Shown here piece after piece: positions 26,337-35,640 of a stretch of DNA of 64,000 bases; position 1 is the stretch's first letter, and each line of letters opens with the position of its first letter. Under the pieces are notes generated by a model. It was not told the origin of the DNA. It saw nothing but the letters and a program-made list of their open reading frames with translations, and ran no database searches. The position numbers and the translations under genes were made by a program. Origin of the DNA: Halotia wernerae (GTDB lineage: Bacteria; Cyanobacteriota; Cyanobacteriia; Cyanobacteriales; Nostocaceae); assembly GCA_034931985.1 (NCBI GenBank), contig JAYGHB010000005.1:62001-126000 (forward strand). Direction: 5' to 3'.

Positions 26337-28535
26337 GTGGTTTCTTATTCTGTTTGGATTCTTGGCACTAGCCGCAGTGGTAAGACTACTCGCTTAGTAG
26401 ACCATTTTTGTAGCTGGTTACAAAATGAAAATCATGCTTTAGAATCATTTTATACTAAAAACCGTGAAGAAAAAGAAGACAACTATACGCTAAAAACCTT
26501 GTACCTTCCGAAAGTAGAACCAGGAGTATTAGTTCTAGCTGCGAATGATGCAAATCGCCGGGAATTAGGAGACAAAATTGTTACAGCTACTTTAGGAAAA
26601 TATCCGGTTCGTGCGAAGACAATCTTGGGTTTTTTTCAAGATGAAGTTATTTTATTCTGGCCTTTATTGATTCAATCATTGAATCTAAAAGCACAATTCC
26701 CAGTCCGATTACGGCCAGAAACAGAGCAGGAATTAGCAACAAAACTCTGGCGTTCTCAATTAGACGAAGAAGTTTTACGCCGTGCGGGAGTGAATGAATA
26801 CCGCTTGGTAAGACGTATCTTAGATTTATTACAATTAGCAGCCTACAGTAGCACACCTTGCGAAGATATTGCTGAGATTTTGCAAAGGGGTTTACAGGAG
26901 AACGCCATAGATTTAGAGCCGGAATTTTTAGCGTCTCTACTACTAAATTGGCGCAATTGGTGTTTAGAGAGGGGATTACTGACTTACGGAATTATTACCG
27001 AACTTTATAGTCAGCACTTGTTAAGCGATCGCCATTATCAACAGCATCTAACTCAACGCTATCAGGCAATATTAGCAGATGATATAGATGATTATCCTGG
27101 GGTAGCGCGTGAATTGTTCGATTTCCTCTTAGATCAAGGGGCAATAGGGGCGTTTAGCTACAATCTTGATGGTGCAGTGCGATTGGGATTGGGAGCAGAT
27201 CCCAAATATCTAGAAAAGTTAGCAAATCGTTGTCAGGTAGAAAGCTTGACCGAGCCAGCCCTGGAATCTTTAGCACCGAGACTCGCTATGCCAATGGTGG
27301 AAATAGTCACAGAACCGATGGTGATGTTGAGTTTACCAGAGACGGTGCAATCAATACAAACCACCTCCCGCGCTCAACTATTGCGTCAAACAGCAGAAGT
27401 AATTGCTCATGCCATCAACTCAGGACAAGTACAAGCAGACCAAGTGGCAATTATTGCCCCAGGTTTGGATGCGATCGCTCGTTATACTTTAGTAGAAATC
27501 CTCGTTAAGCGAAACATCCTCGTAGAATCACTCAATGATCAACGTCCCTTAATTAGTTCACCTGTGATTCGGGCATTGCTGACTATACTAGCACTAGTCT
27601 ATCCAGGTTTGGGACGCTTAGTAGATCGAGATGCTGTGGCAGAAATGCTCGTAATATTGAGTAGAAAATCAGACATCTCCTCAGAACCCAGCACTCAACA
27701 TATCCCACAGTCATCGACTGATATTGACCCAGTACGTGCGGGATTAATTGCCGATTACTGCTTTGTCCCTCATCCTGATAACCCTAATTTGCTACCTGTG
27801 ACAGCATTTGAGCGCTGGGATAGAATCGGCTATACAGCCACCACCGCATATACTGAGATATTAGAGTGGTTAGAAAAACAGCGATCGCAACAAGAATTGC
27901 GTCTGATTCCTAGTCCCATTTCTCTGTTAGATAGAGCAATTCAGCGCTTTTTGTGGAACGGTAGTAATCTTCCCTACGATCAACTAGCAGCACTGCGGGA
28001 ATTGTTGGAAACAGCCCAACACTATTGGGAAATTGACACCAGGCTAAAACAGACATCTCCCAAACAAGTGGCGGGAGAAATCAGCACTACCATTGCCGAA
28101 TTTATTCAACTATTGCGACGTGGTACTATCACCGCCAATCCATACCCCCTGCGTTCCATTGGCCCAGCTAAAAAAGCTGTCACCTTAGCAACTATCTTTC
28201 AATATCGTTCTAGTAGAAAATCTCATCGCTGGCATTTTTGGCTAGATGCTGGTTCACCTCTATGGGCAAAAGGTGGCGCAGCTACTTTATTTGGTGCGCC
28301 ATTCTTCCTCCAAGACAGGTTAGGCGAACCTTGGACAGCAGAAGATGAAAAATTGGCTGAGGAAGAAAGATTGCGAAGAATTTTGGCAGATTTGCTTTCT
28401 CGTGTATCAGAGCAAGTTTATTTGTGTCACAGCGATTTAGCCGTCAATGGGCAAGAGCAACTAGGGCCACTGTTACCTTTGGTACATGCTTGTGTACCTT
28501 TTGATTCTATAGATGTAGTCTCTTTACAGACTTAG
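26337..28535 (+). CDS. Divergent AddB/UvrD-like P-loop protein
   Basis: 732 aa. Walker A is GTSRSGKTTRL near the N-terminus. A degenerate Walker B-like segment reads YQAILADDIDDYPGVARELF. A later QVAIIAPGLDAIARYTLVEI with PLISSPVIRALLTIL resembles motifs IV-V of AddB/RecB-type superfamily 1 helicases, and TIFQYRSSRKSHRWHFWLDA could be motif VI. No nuclease domain or FeS cysteines were seen at the C-terminus, unlike AddB proper. GTG start after AGAGGAG. Probably a DNA repair or recombination protein widely kept in cyanobacteria; the activity is unproven. Confidence 0.65.
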   Translation: MVSYSVWILGTSRSGKTTRLVDHFCSWLQNENHALESFYTKNREEKEDNYTLKTLYLPKVEPGVLVLAANDANRRELGDKIVTATLGKYPVRAKTILGFFQDEVILFWPLLIQSLNLKAQFPVRLRPETEQELATKLWRSQLDEEVLRRAGVNEYRLVRRILDLLQLAAYSSTPCEDIAEILQRGLQENAIDLEPEFLASLLLNWRNWCLERGLLTYGIITELYSQHLLSDRHYQQHLTQRYQAILADDIDDYPGVARELFDFLLDQGAIGAFSYNLDGAVRLGLGADPKYLEKLANRCQVESLTEPALESLAPRLAMPMVEIVTEPMVMLSLPETVQSIQTTSRAQLLRQTAEVIAHAINSGQVQADQVAIIAPGLDAIARYTLVEILVKRNILVESLNDQRPLISSPVIRALLTILALVYPGLGRLVDRDAVAEMLVILSRKSDISSEPSTQHIPQSSTDIDPVRAGLIADYCFVPHPDNPNLLPVTAFERWDRIGYTATTAYTEILEWLEKQRSQQELRLIPSPISLLDRAIQRFLWNGSNLPYDQLAALRELLETAQHYWEIDTRLKQTSPKQVAGEISTTIAEFIQLLRRGTITANPYPLRSIGPAKKAVTLATIFQYRSSRKSHRWHFWLDAGSPLWAKGGAATLFGAPFFLQDRLGEPWTAEDEKLAEEERLRRILADLLSRVSEQVYLCHSDLAVNGQEQLGPLLPLVHACVPFDSIDVVSLQT

Positions 28536-28539
28536 ATGC

Positions 28540-28707
28540 GTTCTTGAATATACATTCAACACTTTAGTGTTAGAAGAAATAATAGCAACAGTTGATAAAC
28601 CTAACTCTGAATCTGTTAGGGTGCTAGAGAAGTTAGGAATGTCGTTACTGGAAGAACGGCTAGTGAATGGGAATCCGATTCTGTACTACTCTCTCAACCA
28701 CCTATGA
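28540..28707 (+). pseudogene. GNAT acetyltransferase C-terminal remnant
   Basis: The frame reads LEYTFNTLVLEEIIATVDKP then NSESVRVLEKLGM and ends LLEERLVNGNPILYYSLNHL. It is the end of the GNAT fold, where the P-N-x-x-S-x-x-V-x-E-K-x-G-M stretch contacts acetyl-CoA. The N-terminal two thirds are gone and no start codon exists, because the previous gene ends just upstream. Confidence 0.7.
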
Positions 28708-28752
28708 GACAACGCCTTGAAGTCGTTTTGTGCTGCCAGCAAACGAGGCAAT

Positions 28753-29439
28753 ATGAATGAGATGCTAACTCAAAAAATCCGGTATGATTTTGACCAAATT
28801 GCTTTGCATGAGCAAGAGGTATGGAATCACAATAGTCATTATCACAATTTTCTCCTCAAACATTTACCGCCTCACTGCGAAAATGTACTTGATATTGGGT
28901 GCGGAACTGGTGCATTCTCACGTCTGTTAGCTAAACGTACTGCTAAAGTTTTGGCAATAGATTTATCCCCTAACATGATAGAAGTTGCCAGACAGCGATC
29001 CAAGAAATATACAAACATAGATTTCCATGTTGCCGACATTTTAAAGCAGGAATTTTCTGTAGAGCAATTCGATGCGATCGTGTCTATTGCAACGGTTCAT
29101 CATCTGCCAATAGAAAAATTACTACCTAATTTGGAAGTTGCTTTGAAACCTGGCGGTAAGCTTGTGATTCTGGATTTGCTGGAACATGAGAATCTACAGG
29201 ATAGCTTGAGCGATTTTATAGCTGTTCCTCTAAGCTGGTTCTTTCAAATATTTAGAAATAGACATATTAAGCAGTCACCAGCAGCCGCAGCCGCAATGAG
29301 AGAGCATCTTCGCACGGATAAGTATCTTTTCCTCTCGCAAGTACAACAAATTTATACAAGTTTACTTAGAGGAGTAAAAGTTAGAAAGCACTTATTTTGG
29401 CGTTATTCGATAATCTGGGAAAAGTCTTTGGTAGATTAA
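28753..29439 (+). CDS. Class I SAM-dependent methyltransferase
   Basis: 228 aa. SAM site NVLDIGCGTGAFSRLLAKRT, acidic loop LAIDLSPNMIEVARQ, then DAIVSIATVHHLP and KPGGKLVILDLLE: a UbiE/Methyltransf_11-type small-molecule methylase. Frame opens at a TTG at 28717; ATG 28753 with GAGG before it is preferred. Substrate unknown. Only 45 nt after the GNAT remnant, so the region may have been reshuffled. Confidence 0.85.
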   Translation: MNEMLTQKIRYDFDQIALHEQEVWNHNSHYHNFLLKHLPPHCENVLDIGCGTGAFSRLLAKRTAKVLAIDLSPNMIEVARQRSKKYTNIDFHVADILKQEFSVEQFDAIVSIATVHHLPIEKLLPNLEVALKPGGKLVILDLLEHENLQDSLSDFIAVPLSWFFQIFRNRHIKQSPAAAAAMREHLRTDKYLFLSQVQQIYTSLLRGVKVRKHLFWRYSIIWEKSLVD

Positions 29440-29624
29440 GCAAAAAGGTATTAAGTAGGTTGGCGGGAATAAATCAAACTACATTAAGTAACGTAAAAAA
29501 ACGTGAAATAATCTTGTAGTAAGGGTTTTAGACTTTTTTCAGGACTAAAATAAACCTTTAATTATTTACGCATTCATTCATACTTACACAAGTGAGCAAC
29601 ATCATTGCATCATTGATATATCCT

Positions 29625-29972
29625 ATGCTTGAGCAAATATTTATTAACACAATTGACCAGCGGTGGATTGACTTGACTCAATTTCCAGGAACTCAGTTTT
29701 TACCGTTAGCTGAACCTGTTCCACAGGGGTCAATTCATCGTTTGAACATGAGTGCTGGCACTATAATTCCGATTCACATCCATTCGTGTAATGAGTATGT
29801 TTACGTGCTTGCTGGGGAGGTAGAAACCGGAGGAACAACGTCATCTGCGGGAACGTTTTGGTTTACCCCTGCCAACACTCGCCAAGGGACGCACAAAGCT
29901 ATAACAGACGTTGAACTCTTAACAATTCGCCTGGGAGCAATGGGAGCGTTTGAATTTGATTCTGTTTTGTAA
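29625..29972 (+). CDS. Cupin domain protein (ChrR-like)
   Basis: 115 aa single cupin barrel. Motif 1: IPIHIHSCNEYVYVLAGEVE (metal-binding His, His, Glu); motif 2: GTFWFTPANTRQGTHKA. It resembles the cupin part of ChrR anti-sigma factors and of small dioxygenases, but no zinc-binding anti-sigma domain is present, so it is likely a stand-alone metal-binding or sensing protein. A GTG at 29592 could give 11 more residues; the ATG is chosen. Confidence 0.75.
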   Translation: MLEQIFINTIDQRWIDLTQFPGTQFLPLAEPVPQGSIHRLNMSAGTIIPIHIHSCNEYVYVLAGEVETGGTTSSAGTFWFTPANTRQGTHKAITDVELLTIRLGAMGAFEFDSVL

Positions 29973-30029
29973 GAGTGTAAGTTTTTCTATTAATGTAATA
30001 CCCAATCGAATAACAGTTTCGATTCGACC

Positions 30030-30051
30030 GTGACTGGCAACATCCAGTCAC
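30030..30051. repeat. Inverted repeat after the cupin gene
   Basis: GTGACTGG, 6-nt loop, CCAGTCAC. It is followed by A rather than T on the plus strand, so it is not a standard terminator. Confidence 0.5.
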
Positions 30052-30167
30052 AAAAAAGGTTGATTGTGAAGCGATATTACAAACCTTGCAAAAATATTGA
30101 GAAATTGTCTGAAAGCCACACAAGGCTCTAACGTAGAACCTATAAGGAGAGACTTGAGGCAAATGTG

Positions 30168-30485
30168 ATGAACAAGAATAATATTCAAAACTATCGGTTT
30201 GTCTGCACCCTGACTTTTGGCGATATTTACGGTCAAATAATTGTTTGGTTAATCACAATCACTATCAGTTTGGCCTCAGCCTTGGCTTTGATGGGTGCGA
30301 GACGACCAGTGTATGCCTTAGCAACGGTAGGTCTCGTCGTTCTGCTATCGCTGCCTTTCTTGCTGTTTGCATTTGTCACTACATTGTTAAATCATATTGA
30401 ATTAACTGCTGTAGAACCAGGAACCAAAACCGAACCTATACCCGGTAACGTTTCCCAACAAAAACCTGTACAGGCTAGTAGCTAA
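30168..30485 (+). CDS. Small two-span membrane protein
   Basis: 105 aa. Two hydrophobic helices (IIVWLITITISLASALALMG; ALATVGLVVLLSLPFLLFAF) with a short basic turn (GARRPVY) and a hydrophilic Pro/Thr-rich tail. The ATG overlaps a GTG at 30165; GGAG lies about 20 nt upstream. No family recognised and no partner evident. Confidence 0.6.
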   Translation: MNKNNIQNYRFVCTLTFGDIYGQIIVWLITITISLASALALMGARRPVYALATVGLVVLLSLPFLLFAFVTTLLNHIELTAVEPGTKTEPIPGNVSQQKPVQASS

Positions 30486-30536
30486 AGAGTTAGGAGTGAA
30501 AATTTATGATCGAGCGTAAAACCCCATCCCTGTCTT

Positions 30537-30580
30537 GAAAAGTTTTGCGCTCCTGTTACCCGGACGCGCAAACTTTTCGC
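30537..30580. repeat. Imperfect hairpin with GAAAAGTTTTGCGC arms
   Basis: GAAAAGTTTTGCGC ... GCGCAAACTTTTCGC. One arm, as GCGCAAAACTTTTCAAGA, also occurs at 56768-56786 beside hemW, so it is a dispersed repeat. Confidence 0.55.
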
Positions 30581-30721
30581 TTTATGGTTGGGAATGTAAG
30601 CGAGCGAGAGTCTCTGGTACAATACGATTACCTATCTGAGGCATGACATTTCTTGACTGCGGCTTGGTGTGTCGCAGAACAAGAAAAAGTGGTTTGCCCG
30701 TGACGATAAAAGTGGTCAAAG

Positions 30722-31218
30722 ACCATCCCCCCATTGTCAGGATGCCCCATTCGTGGGAAGAATAGAAACTTCCATAAACAGTTAGGTACTATCCAAAAAA
30801 ACATTACCAAGCTTTATATTCAGATACAGCACAACAAATATTAACAACTGTAGCCGAGTCCCTTAAATCCTACTTGGGATTATTAAAAGACCTCAAACAA
30901 GGGAGCGTTAATCAAAAGCCTCGATTACCCAATTATCGCAAGTCAGGAGGGTTAGCGCTAGCTACTTTTACTGCACGTTCGGTCAAATTAAAGGATGAGA
31001 TGCTTCGCTTTTCTTTGGGGACAAAAGTAAAAGCTTGGTTTGGGATAGATTCATTTTATCTACCGATGCCGGCAAACCTTGGTTTTAAGACTATTAGAGA
31101 GATTAGAATACTACCAAGAAACCGTCAATTCTACGCAGAATTTGTTGATCAAGTATCAGCGGTTAGTGTTGATATTTATCAAATGTGGACTCTTCAGAAA
31201 TCCCCCGCACTAAAGTAA
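30722..31218 (+). pseudogene. TnpB remnant, N-terminal to central part
   Basis: In one frame from 30722 the DNA reads HKQLGTIQKNITKLYIQ; a second frame then gives LLKDLKQGSVNQKPRLPNYR, LRFSLGTKVKAWFGIDSFYL and REIRILPRNRQFYAEFV. This series is typical of the N-terminal half of cyanobacterial IS200/IS605 TnpB (OrfB). The RuvC catalytic core and zinc finger are missing, and there is at least one frameshift near 30785. Confidence 0.7.
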
Positions 31219-31226
31219 GGGAAAGC

Positions 31227-32534
31227 CTAATTCTTGACCAAAACGTATGCATTAGCATATTCAGGTAGTTGCTGAATATGCTGCCTAAAATCTTTTTGAC
31301 TACGAAAAATACCTGCCAAAAAATCCAGTTGATAAAGATTAGGTAAAAAAGCTCCGCCTGTATCTGCAATAACTCCCATTTGCAGATGTTTACGTCCGTT
31401 TTTCGTATGTTCAATCACAATCACTTTACCTAAACCAATATTGAGGACATCTCCGGCAAAAGTCACTCCTGGTTTAATAGAAATTTTCGCATCTATTGTG
31501 TGTCCATATCCTTTAATTGCGTCAACTTGCCTAAAATACCAATAACGCTTTTGGGCTTTAGCTTTTAATCCTCGGACGTAAGAGATACCATTATTTTTAT
31601 CGACATTAAAAAATGCTTTGGAGCCATCTGTAAAATTAATCAGTACTGTTCCTTGCATTAATGCTTCTTCTAAGCCGTTACGAGTTAAATAAGCTAAGGG
31701 TTCCACTTTACCAAATTCTTTTCCTCCTGGTTCATAAATACCTGACAAAACATCTTGCTTTGTGTATCTAGTGTAAAATGTCTCGGTTTTAGAGTTTGAT
31801 TTTAAGCTATAAATTGGTGTGTTAAAAGTAGAAGTTTTTGTCCGAGAACCTGGATGAGTGAAAACAGCATATTTTGTAATTCTCAATCGTTCTTGTTTTT
31901 GGTTTTTAGGGTTATAGGCAGACCATTTAATAACTCGAAAGTTGGCATTAATAAAATTAGGATCTTGTAAACGAGTTGTTCGTTGATTGGCAATATCTTC
32001 GTTCAAGGTCGTAATCATAAAGTCCAATGTTTTGAGCATATCTGGTACACTCACACCTTGGGTTCCTAATATCCCTTTCCGAAAAATATCTGGATCTTCT
32101 GAAGCGTGGTCTTGGAAATATTTTCTGGTATTGATCAGAACAGTTAATAAATCTGTTTGATTAAAATTAACCTGAGATTTTGGTAATTTTATCGGAGTTA
32201 AAATCTGATTGCCATTAATGCTAAATTTATATTTTTTCCACTCATCAATGACTGGATAGGTTACAGGTACTGATGCTGTAGATTTTTCCGATATAACTAT
32301 ATTTGGTTTACCGATAGCCTGATTAGATATTTCTTGAGCAACCACAGGATTTTGAAAACTGGCGGCAAGTGTAGTGTTAGCACCAAAGGTAGAATTTTCT
32401 TTTAATGCAGTTTGTTGTTGGGCTAGCTGTTGATTTTTTGAGTTTTGATAAACATAGCTACCAGCTAAACTAATAAATAATAAAGTAACAGTACCTACTA
32501 CACAGTGGAATTTATGGTTGAATTGGATACTCAT
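31227..32534 (-). CDS. MltA-like membrane-bound lytic transglycosylase domain protein
   Basis: 435 aa. One N-terminal membrane anchor or signal (VVGTVTLLFISLAGSYVY), an unstructured part, then an MltA-like module: LRITKYAVFTHPGSRTKTST with FNTPIYSL, QGTVLINFTDGSKAFFNV and YVRGL. It closes with a 3D domain, IADTGGAFLPNLYQLDFLAG, holding the catalytic-type Asp. MltA enzymes cleave peptidoglycan glycan strands to 1,6-anhydro products. Divergence from E. coli MltA is large, so activity is inferred. It converges on the TnpB remnant with only 8 nt between. Confidence 0.72.
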   Translation of the reverse strand: MSIQFNHKFHCVVGTVTLLFISLAGSYVYQNSKNQQLAQQQTALKENSTFGANTTLAASFQNPVVAQEISNQAIGKPNIVISEKSTASVPVTYPVIDEWKKYKFSINGNQILTPIKLPKSQVNFNQTDLLTVLINTRKYFQDHASEDPDIFRKGILGTQGVSVPDMLKTLDFMITTLNEDIANQRTTRLQDPNFINANFRVIKWSAYNPKNQKQERLRITKYAVFTHPGSRTKTSTFNTPIYSLKSNSKTETFYTRYTKQDVLSGIYEPGGKEFGKVEPLAYLTRNGLEEALMQGTVLINFTDGSKAFFNVDKNNGISYVRGLKAKAQKRYWYFRQVDAIKGYGHTIDAKISIKPGVTFAGDVLNIGLGKVIVIEHTKNGRKHLQMGVIADTGGAFLPNLYQLDFLAGIFRSQKDFRQHIQQLPEYANAYVLVKN

Positions 32535-33136
32535 AAAATGGCAGATAAATCTCTAATACTAATACTAATAATAAACAATAATTGTACTAGTTCAATATCT
32601 GAATGATATTAGCTTGACAAAATGCCAACCGTATATAAAATTGGGGTATAACACATCATTCTGTTCTAAGTGACAAACTAGTCTAATAGTGTATTATACC
32701 TCCTATACCTCTAATTACTTCCGTACTATTGAGCTTTATATTACTCAATACAGTAAAAACCTATACCTCTCATAGTAATAAAAGCAGTAGTCGAGTCTAG
32801 AATTAAAAAGTATTTTCCTTGTTTCACCAACAACATCAGCAATTAAATTAGGTCATAAATGTTCATAATAAGGACTAAAGTCCTTATTTTCCAAGCGTAT
32901 TTAATTTGTATATGGGACGCGGGCAAAATGCGCGCACTACAATCATTTTACAAAACTTTAAAACTAAATTAGCCAACTAGTAATAGCAAGTTTTGGAAAC
33001 TTTTTTGTCAAATTTTGCTCAAGATTCATAAAACATATCTGTTATGTAAATTTTGCCCAAATAGAATCAAATGCTACTGTAGCTAATTGCACTTCGCAGT
33101 TTAATCATCAGTAATCTAGAAAACATCTTAAAAAAA
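32535..33136. other. Intergenic, about 600 nt
   Basis: No gene found. It holds a 9-bp-stem hairpin AATAAGGAC TAAA GTCCTTATT (about 32867-32889) and a GGGACGCGGGCAAAATGCGC dispersed-repeat fragment. The promoters of the divergent MltA-like and aminotransferase genes must lie here. Confidence 0.5.
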
Positions 33137-34459
33137 ATGTTAAGTATCCCTATTAACCTATCTTTACCTAGTGAGCCTCGCTTGGTGACTCCCTTACCTG
33201 GACATCGCGCTCAAGCAATTATAGAACGCGATCGCGCTGTTACTTCTCCTTCTTATACCCGCGACTATCCCCTAGTCGTCGCTCGTGGTGAAGGCTGTAT
33301 GGTGGAAGATGTCGATGGCAACGTGTTTCTCGATATGACCGCAGGAATTGCCGTCACCGCCACCGGACACGCCCACCCGGAAGTCGTCAAGGCAATTCAA
33401 GCACAGTCAGCGCGTCTGTTGCACATGTCGGGAACTGATTTTTATTATGAACCTATGGTAGAATTGGCGGAACAATTGGCTATGCGTGCGCCTTTTCCTA
33501 GTAGTGGAACTGCGTTTCCGGCTAAAGTATTTTTTACCAATTCCGGGGCAGAGTCTAACGAAGGAGCCATCAAACTAGCTCGATATTACACCAAGCGATC
33601 GCTCATTGTGGCATTCTTGGGAGCATTCCACGGACGCACTTACGGGGCTATGTCTTTAACTGGTTCTAAGACAGTGCAACGAGCAAATTTTGGCCCTTTA
33701 GTTCCCGGTGTAACCCATATTCCTTACGGTACTCTCGCTAGTTTGGATCACTTAGAGAAACAGCTATTTGCGACAATACTACCACCCCATGAAGTCGCAG
33801 CGATCGCAGTAGAAGCAATTCAAGGAGAAGGGGGGTACATCGTCCCAGAAGATGGTTTTTTACAAAGAATTAGGGATATATGCGATCGCTATGGCATATT
33901 GATGATTGTCGATGAAGTACAAGCCGGCATGGGGCGTACTGGTCGTTTATTTGCAATTAACCATTGGGGTGTAATGCCTGATATAATTACTGCCGCTAAA
34001 GGTATTGCTAGCGGTTTACCTTTAGGGGCAATTCTAGCTCGGTCTGAGTTAATGACTTGGCCTCCTGGTTCCCACGCCACCACATTCGGCGGTAATCCCG
34101 TGGCTTGTGCGGCTGGTATTGCCACTTTGCGACTTTTAGAAAGCGGTTTGATGGCAAACGCTACCCAGATGGGAGAATTATTACAAGCTAGCTTGACTCG
34201 GTTGCATGAAAGATTTCCTCAGATGTCGCCCCCCAGAGGTAAGGGTTTAATGGTGGCGGTGGATTTATTCGATGAAGAAGGTAATTTTGATCCTACACTG
34301 CGCGATCGCATTATTCAAGAAGCTTTCTTGCGGGGTCTATTATTGCTTGGTTGCGGTAAAGCAGCAATTCGCTTTTGTCCGCCTTTGGTGATTAACACCG
34401 CCCAAATCCAAATTGCTGTAGATATTCTCTCGCAAATATTACATTCCTCGCATATTTAA
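33137..34459 (+). CDS. Class III PLP aminotransferase (acetylornithine / GABA type)
   Basis: 440 aa. Has FFTNSGAESNEGAIKLARYY, FHGRTYGAMSLTGS, EAIQGEGGYIVPEDGFL, the Asp of LMIVDEVQAGMGRTG and the PLP lysine in TAAKGIASGLPLGA. Extended N-terminus (LPGHRAQAIIERDRAVTSPS) favours the 4-aminobutyrate/omega-amino-acid branch over ArgD proper. It moves an amino group between an omega-amino acid and a keto acid such as 2-oxoglutarate. Lone gene in the window; substrate to be established. Confidence 0.9.
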   Translation: MLSIPINLSLPSEPRLVTPLPGHRAQAIIERDRAVTSPSYTRDYPLVVARGEGCMVEDVDGNVFLDMTAGIAVTATGHAHPEVVKAIQAQSARLLHMSGTDFYYEPMVELAEQLAMRAPFPSSGTAFPAKVFFTNSGAESNEGAIKLARYYTKRSLIVAFLGAFHGRTYGAMSLTGSKTVQRANFGPLVPGVTHIPYGTLASLDHLEKQLFATILPPHEVAAIAVEAIQGEGGYIVPEDGFLQRIRDICDRYGILMIVDEVQAGMGRTGRLFAINHWGVMPDIITAAKGIASGLPLGAILARSELMTWPPGSHATTFGGNPVACAAGIATLRLLESGLMANATQMGELLQASLTRLHERFPQMSPPRGKGLMVAVDLFDEEGNFDPTLRDRIIQEAFLRGLLLLGCGKAAIRFCPPLVINTAQIQIAVDILSQILHSSHI

Positions 34460-34597
34460 GCCAAGGCACAAAAATTTTCAGAGGAATCCACTTGTCAACA
34501 ACTCCATCCTCAATGGTATGAGGTTTGTGATTCAAATTCCGAAGTCAAAGATATGCTTAAAGATAAATTTGTCACTTATCAAAGCATAGAAATTTAG
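34460..34597 (+). pseudogene. Possible gene tail in frame with the aminotransferase
   Basis: Directly after the aminotransferase TAA, the same frame stays open for 45 codons: AKAQKFSEESTCQQLHPQWY then EVCDSNSEVKDMLKDKFVTY and QSIEI, stop. Composition is protein-like but no start codon or family is recognised. It may be the end of a deleted gene. Confidence 0.35.
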
Positions 34598-34637
34598 AAG
34601 TTCTGTCATCGTTGGTAACGCTTTAAGGGCAGCATTC

Positions 34638-35543
34638 ATGTCTCATAATCACAGTCACGAACCGATTAATTACAACCGTGCCTTCATTATTAGCGTTGCT
34701 CTCAACACTGGATTTGTTGTCATTGAAGTAGTTTATGGGTTAGTTGCCAATTCCCTTGCCTTACTTGCCGATGCTGGTCACAACTTGAGTGATGTTCTAG
34801 GTTTATTACTCGCCTGGGGAGCAAGCTTTCTCAGTCGTCGCCAACCAACACTACGCCGCACTTACGGGTTACGTCGCTCCTCTATTTTGGCTGCTCTATT
34901 GAACGCTATCCTCGTACTCGTAGCTTCTGGCGCAGTTGCATGGGAAGCTATCCAGCGTTTACTTGAACCCAGCCCAGTTTCAGGCAGTACAATCATCGGT
35001 GTGGCAGCAGTAGGCATCGTCATTAATATGGGAAGTGCCTTAATGTTCGTGTCTGGTCGCAAAAGAGACTTGAACATCAAGGGAGCTTTCCTCCACTTAG
35101 TTGCTGACGCGGCGGTATCTTTGGGTGCAGTCCTGGCTGGTATTGCAATTGTTACTACTGGTTGGCTATGGTTTGACCCAGTTGTGAGTTTGATGATTGT
35201 TGTCGTGATTGTTGTGAGTACTTGGCAACTGTTCCAAGAATCTTTTAACTTAGTCACTGATGCCGTACCAGCAGGTATTGAACCACTTGCCGTTCGGACA
35301 TTCTTGGCTGAACTTCCCGGTGTAACTAGTGTACATGACTTGCATATCTGGGGTATGAGTACCACAGAAACAGCTCTCACTACTCACTTAATTATGCCCG
35401 CAGGACATCCCGGCGATGCTTTTTTAGAGCAGGTAAATCGAGAGCTTCACAATAATTTTAGTATTGAACACACCACTATTCAGATAGAGTTTGGCGACCC
35501 AAATTATCCATGTCCTCTTGCTCAAGACAATGCTGTTGTTTAA
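34638..35543 (+). CDS. Cation diffusion facilitator, zinc-type exporter
   Basis: 301 aa CDF protein. His-rich start (MSHNHSHEP), six membrane spans, and metal sites LLADAGHNLSDVLGL (H-x3-D) in TM2 and HLVADAAVSLGAVLAG in TM5: the HD-HD pattern of Zn2+/H+ antiporters such as CzcD/ZitB. The cytoplasmic C-terminal domain (GVTSVHDLHIWGMSTTETAL) binds metal and controls dimer closure. No ArsR/SmtB regulator is adjacent. Confidence 0.93.
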   Translation: MSHNHSHEPINYNRAFIISVALNTGFVVIEVVYGLVANSLALLADAGHNLSDVLGLLLAWGASFLSRRQPTLRRTYGLRRSSILAALLNAILVLVASGAVAWEAIQRLLEPSPVSGSTIIGVAAVGIVINMGSALMFVSGRKRDLNIKGAFLHLVADAAVSLGAVLAGIAIVTTGWLWFDPVVSLMIVVVIVVSTWQLFQESFNLVTDAVPAGIEPLAVRTFLAELPGVTSVHDLHIWGMSTTETALTTHLIMPAGHPGDAFLEQVNRELHNNFSIEHTTIQIEFGDPNYPCPLAQDNAVV

Positions 35544-35640
35544 AAATTCTTAACTAAAATTTCATCGTCTAAGAATAAGTGACTATTAGCATTACATAAG
35601 AAATTAAGAAATAGTGATTATATCCTAAAAAGTTCAAAAA

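Noticed and set aside
34862..35380. 172-codon minus-strand frame inside the CDF gene
   Set aside because: Antisense shadow; Thr/Ala-rich translation of membrane-helix codons.
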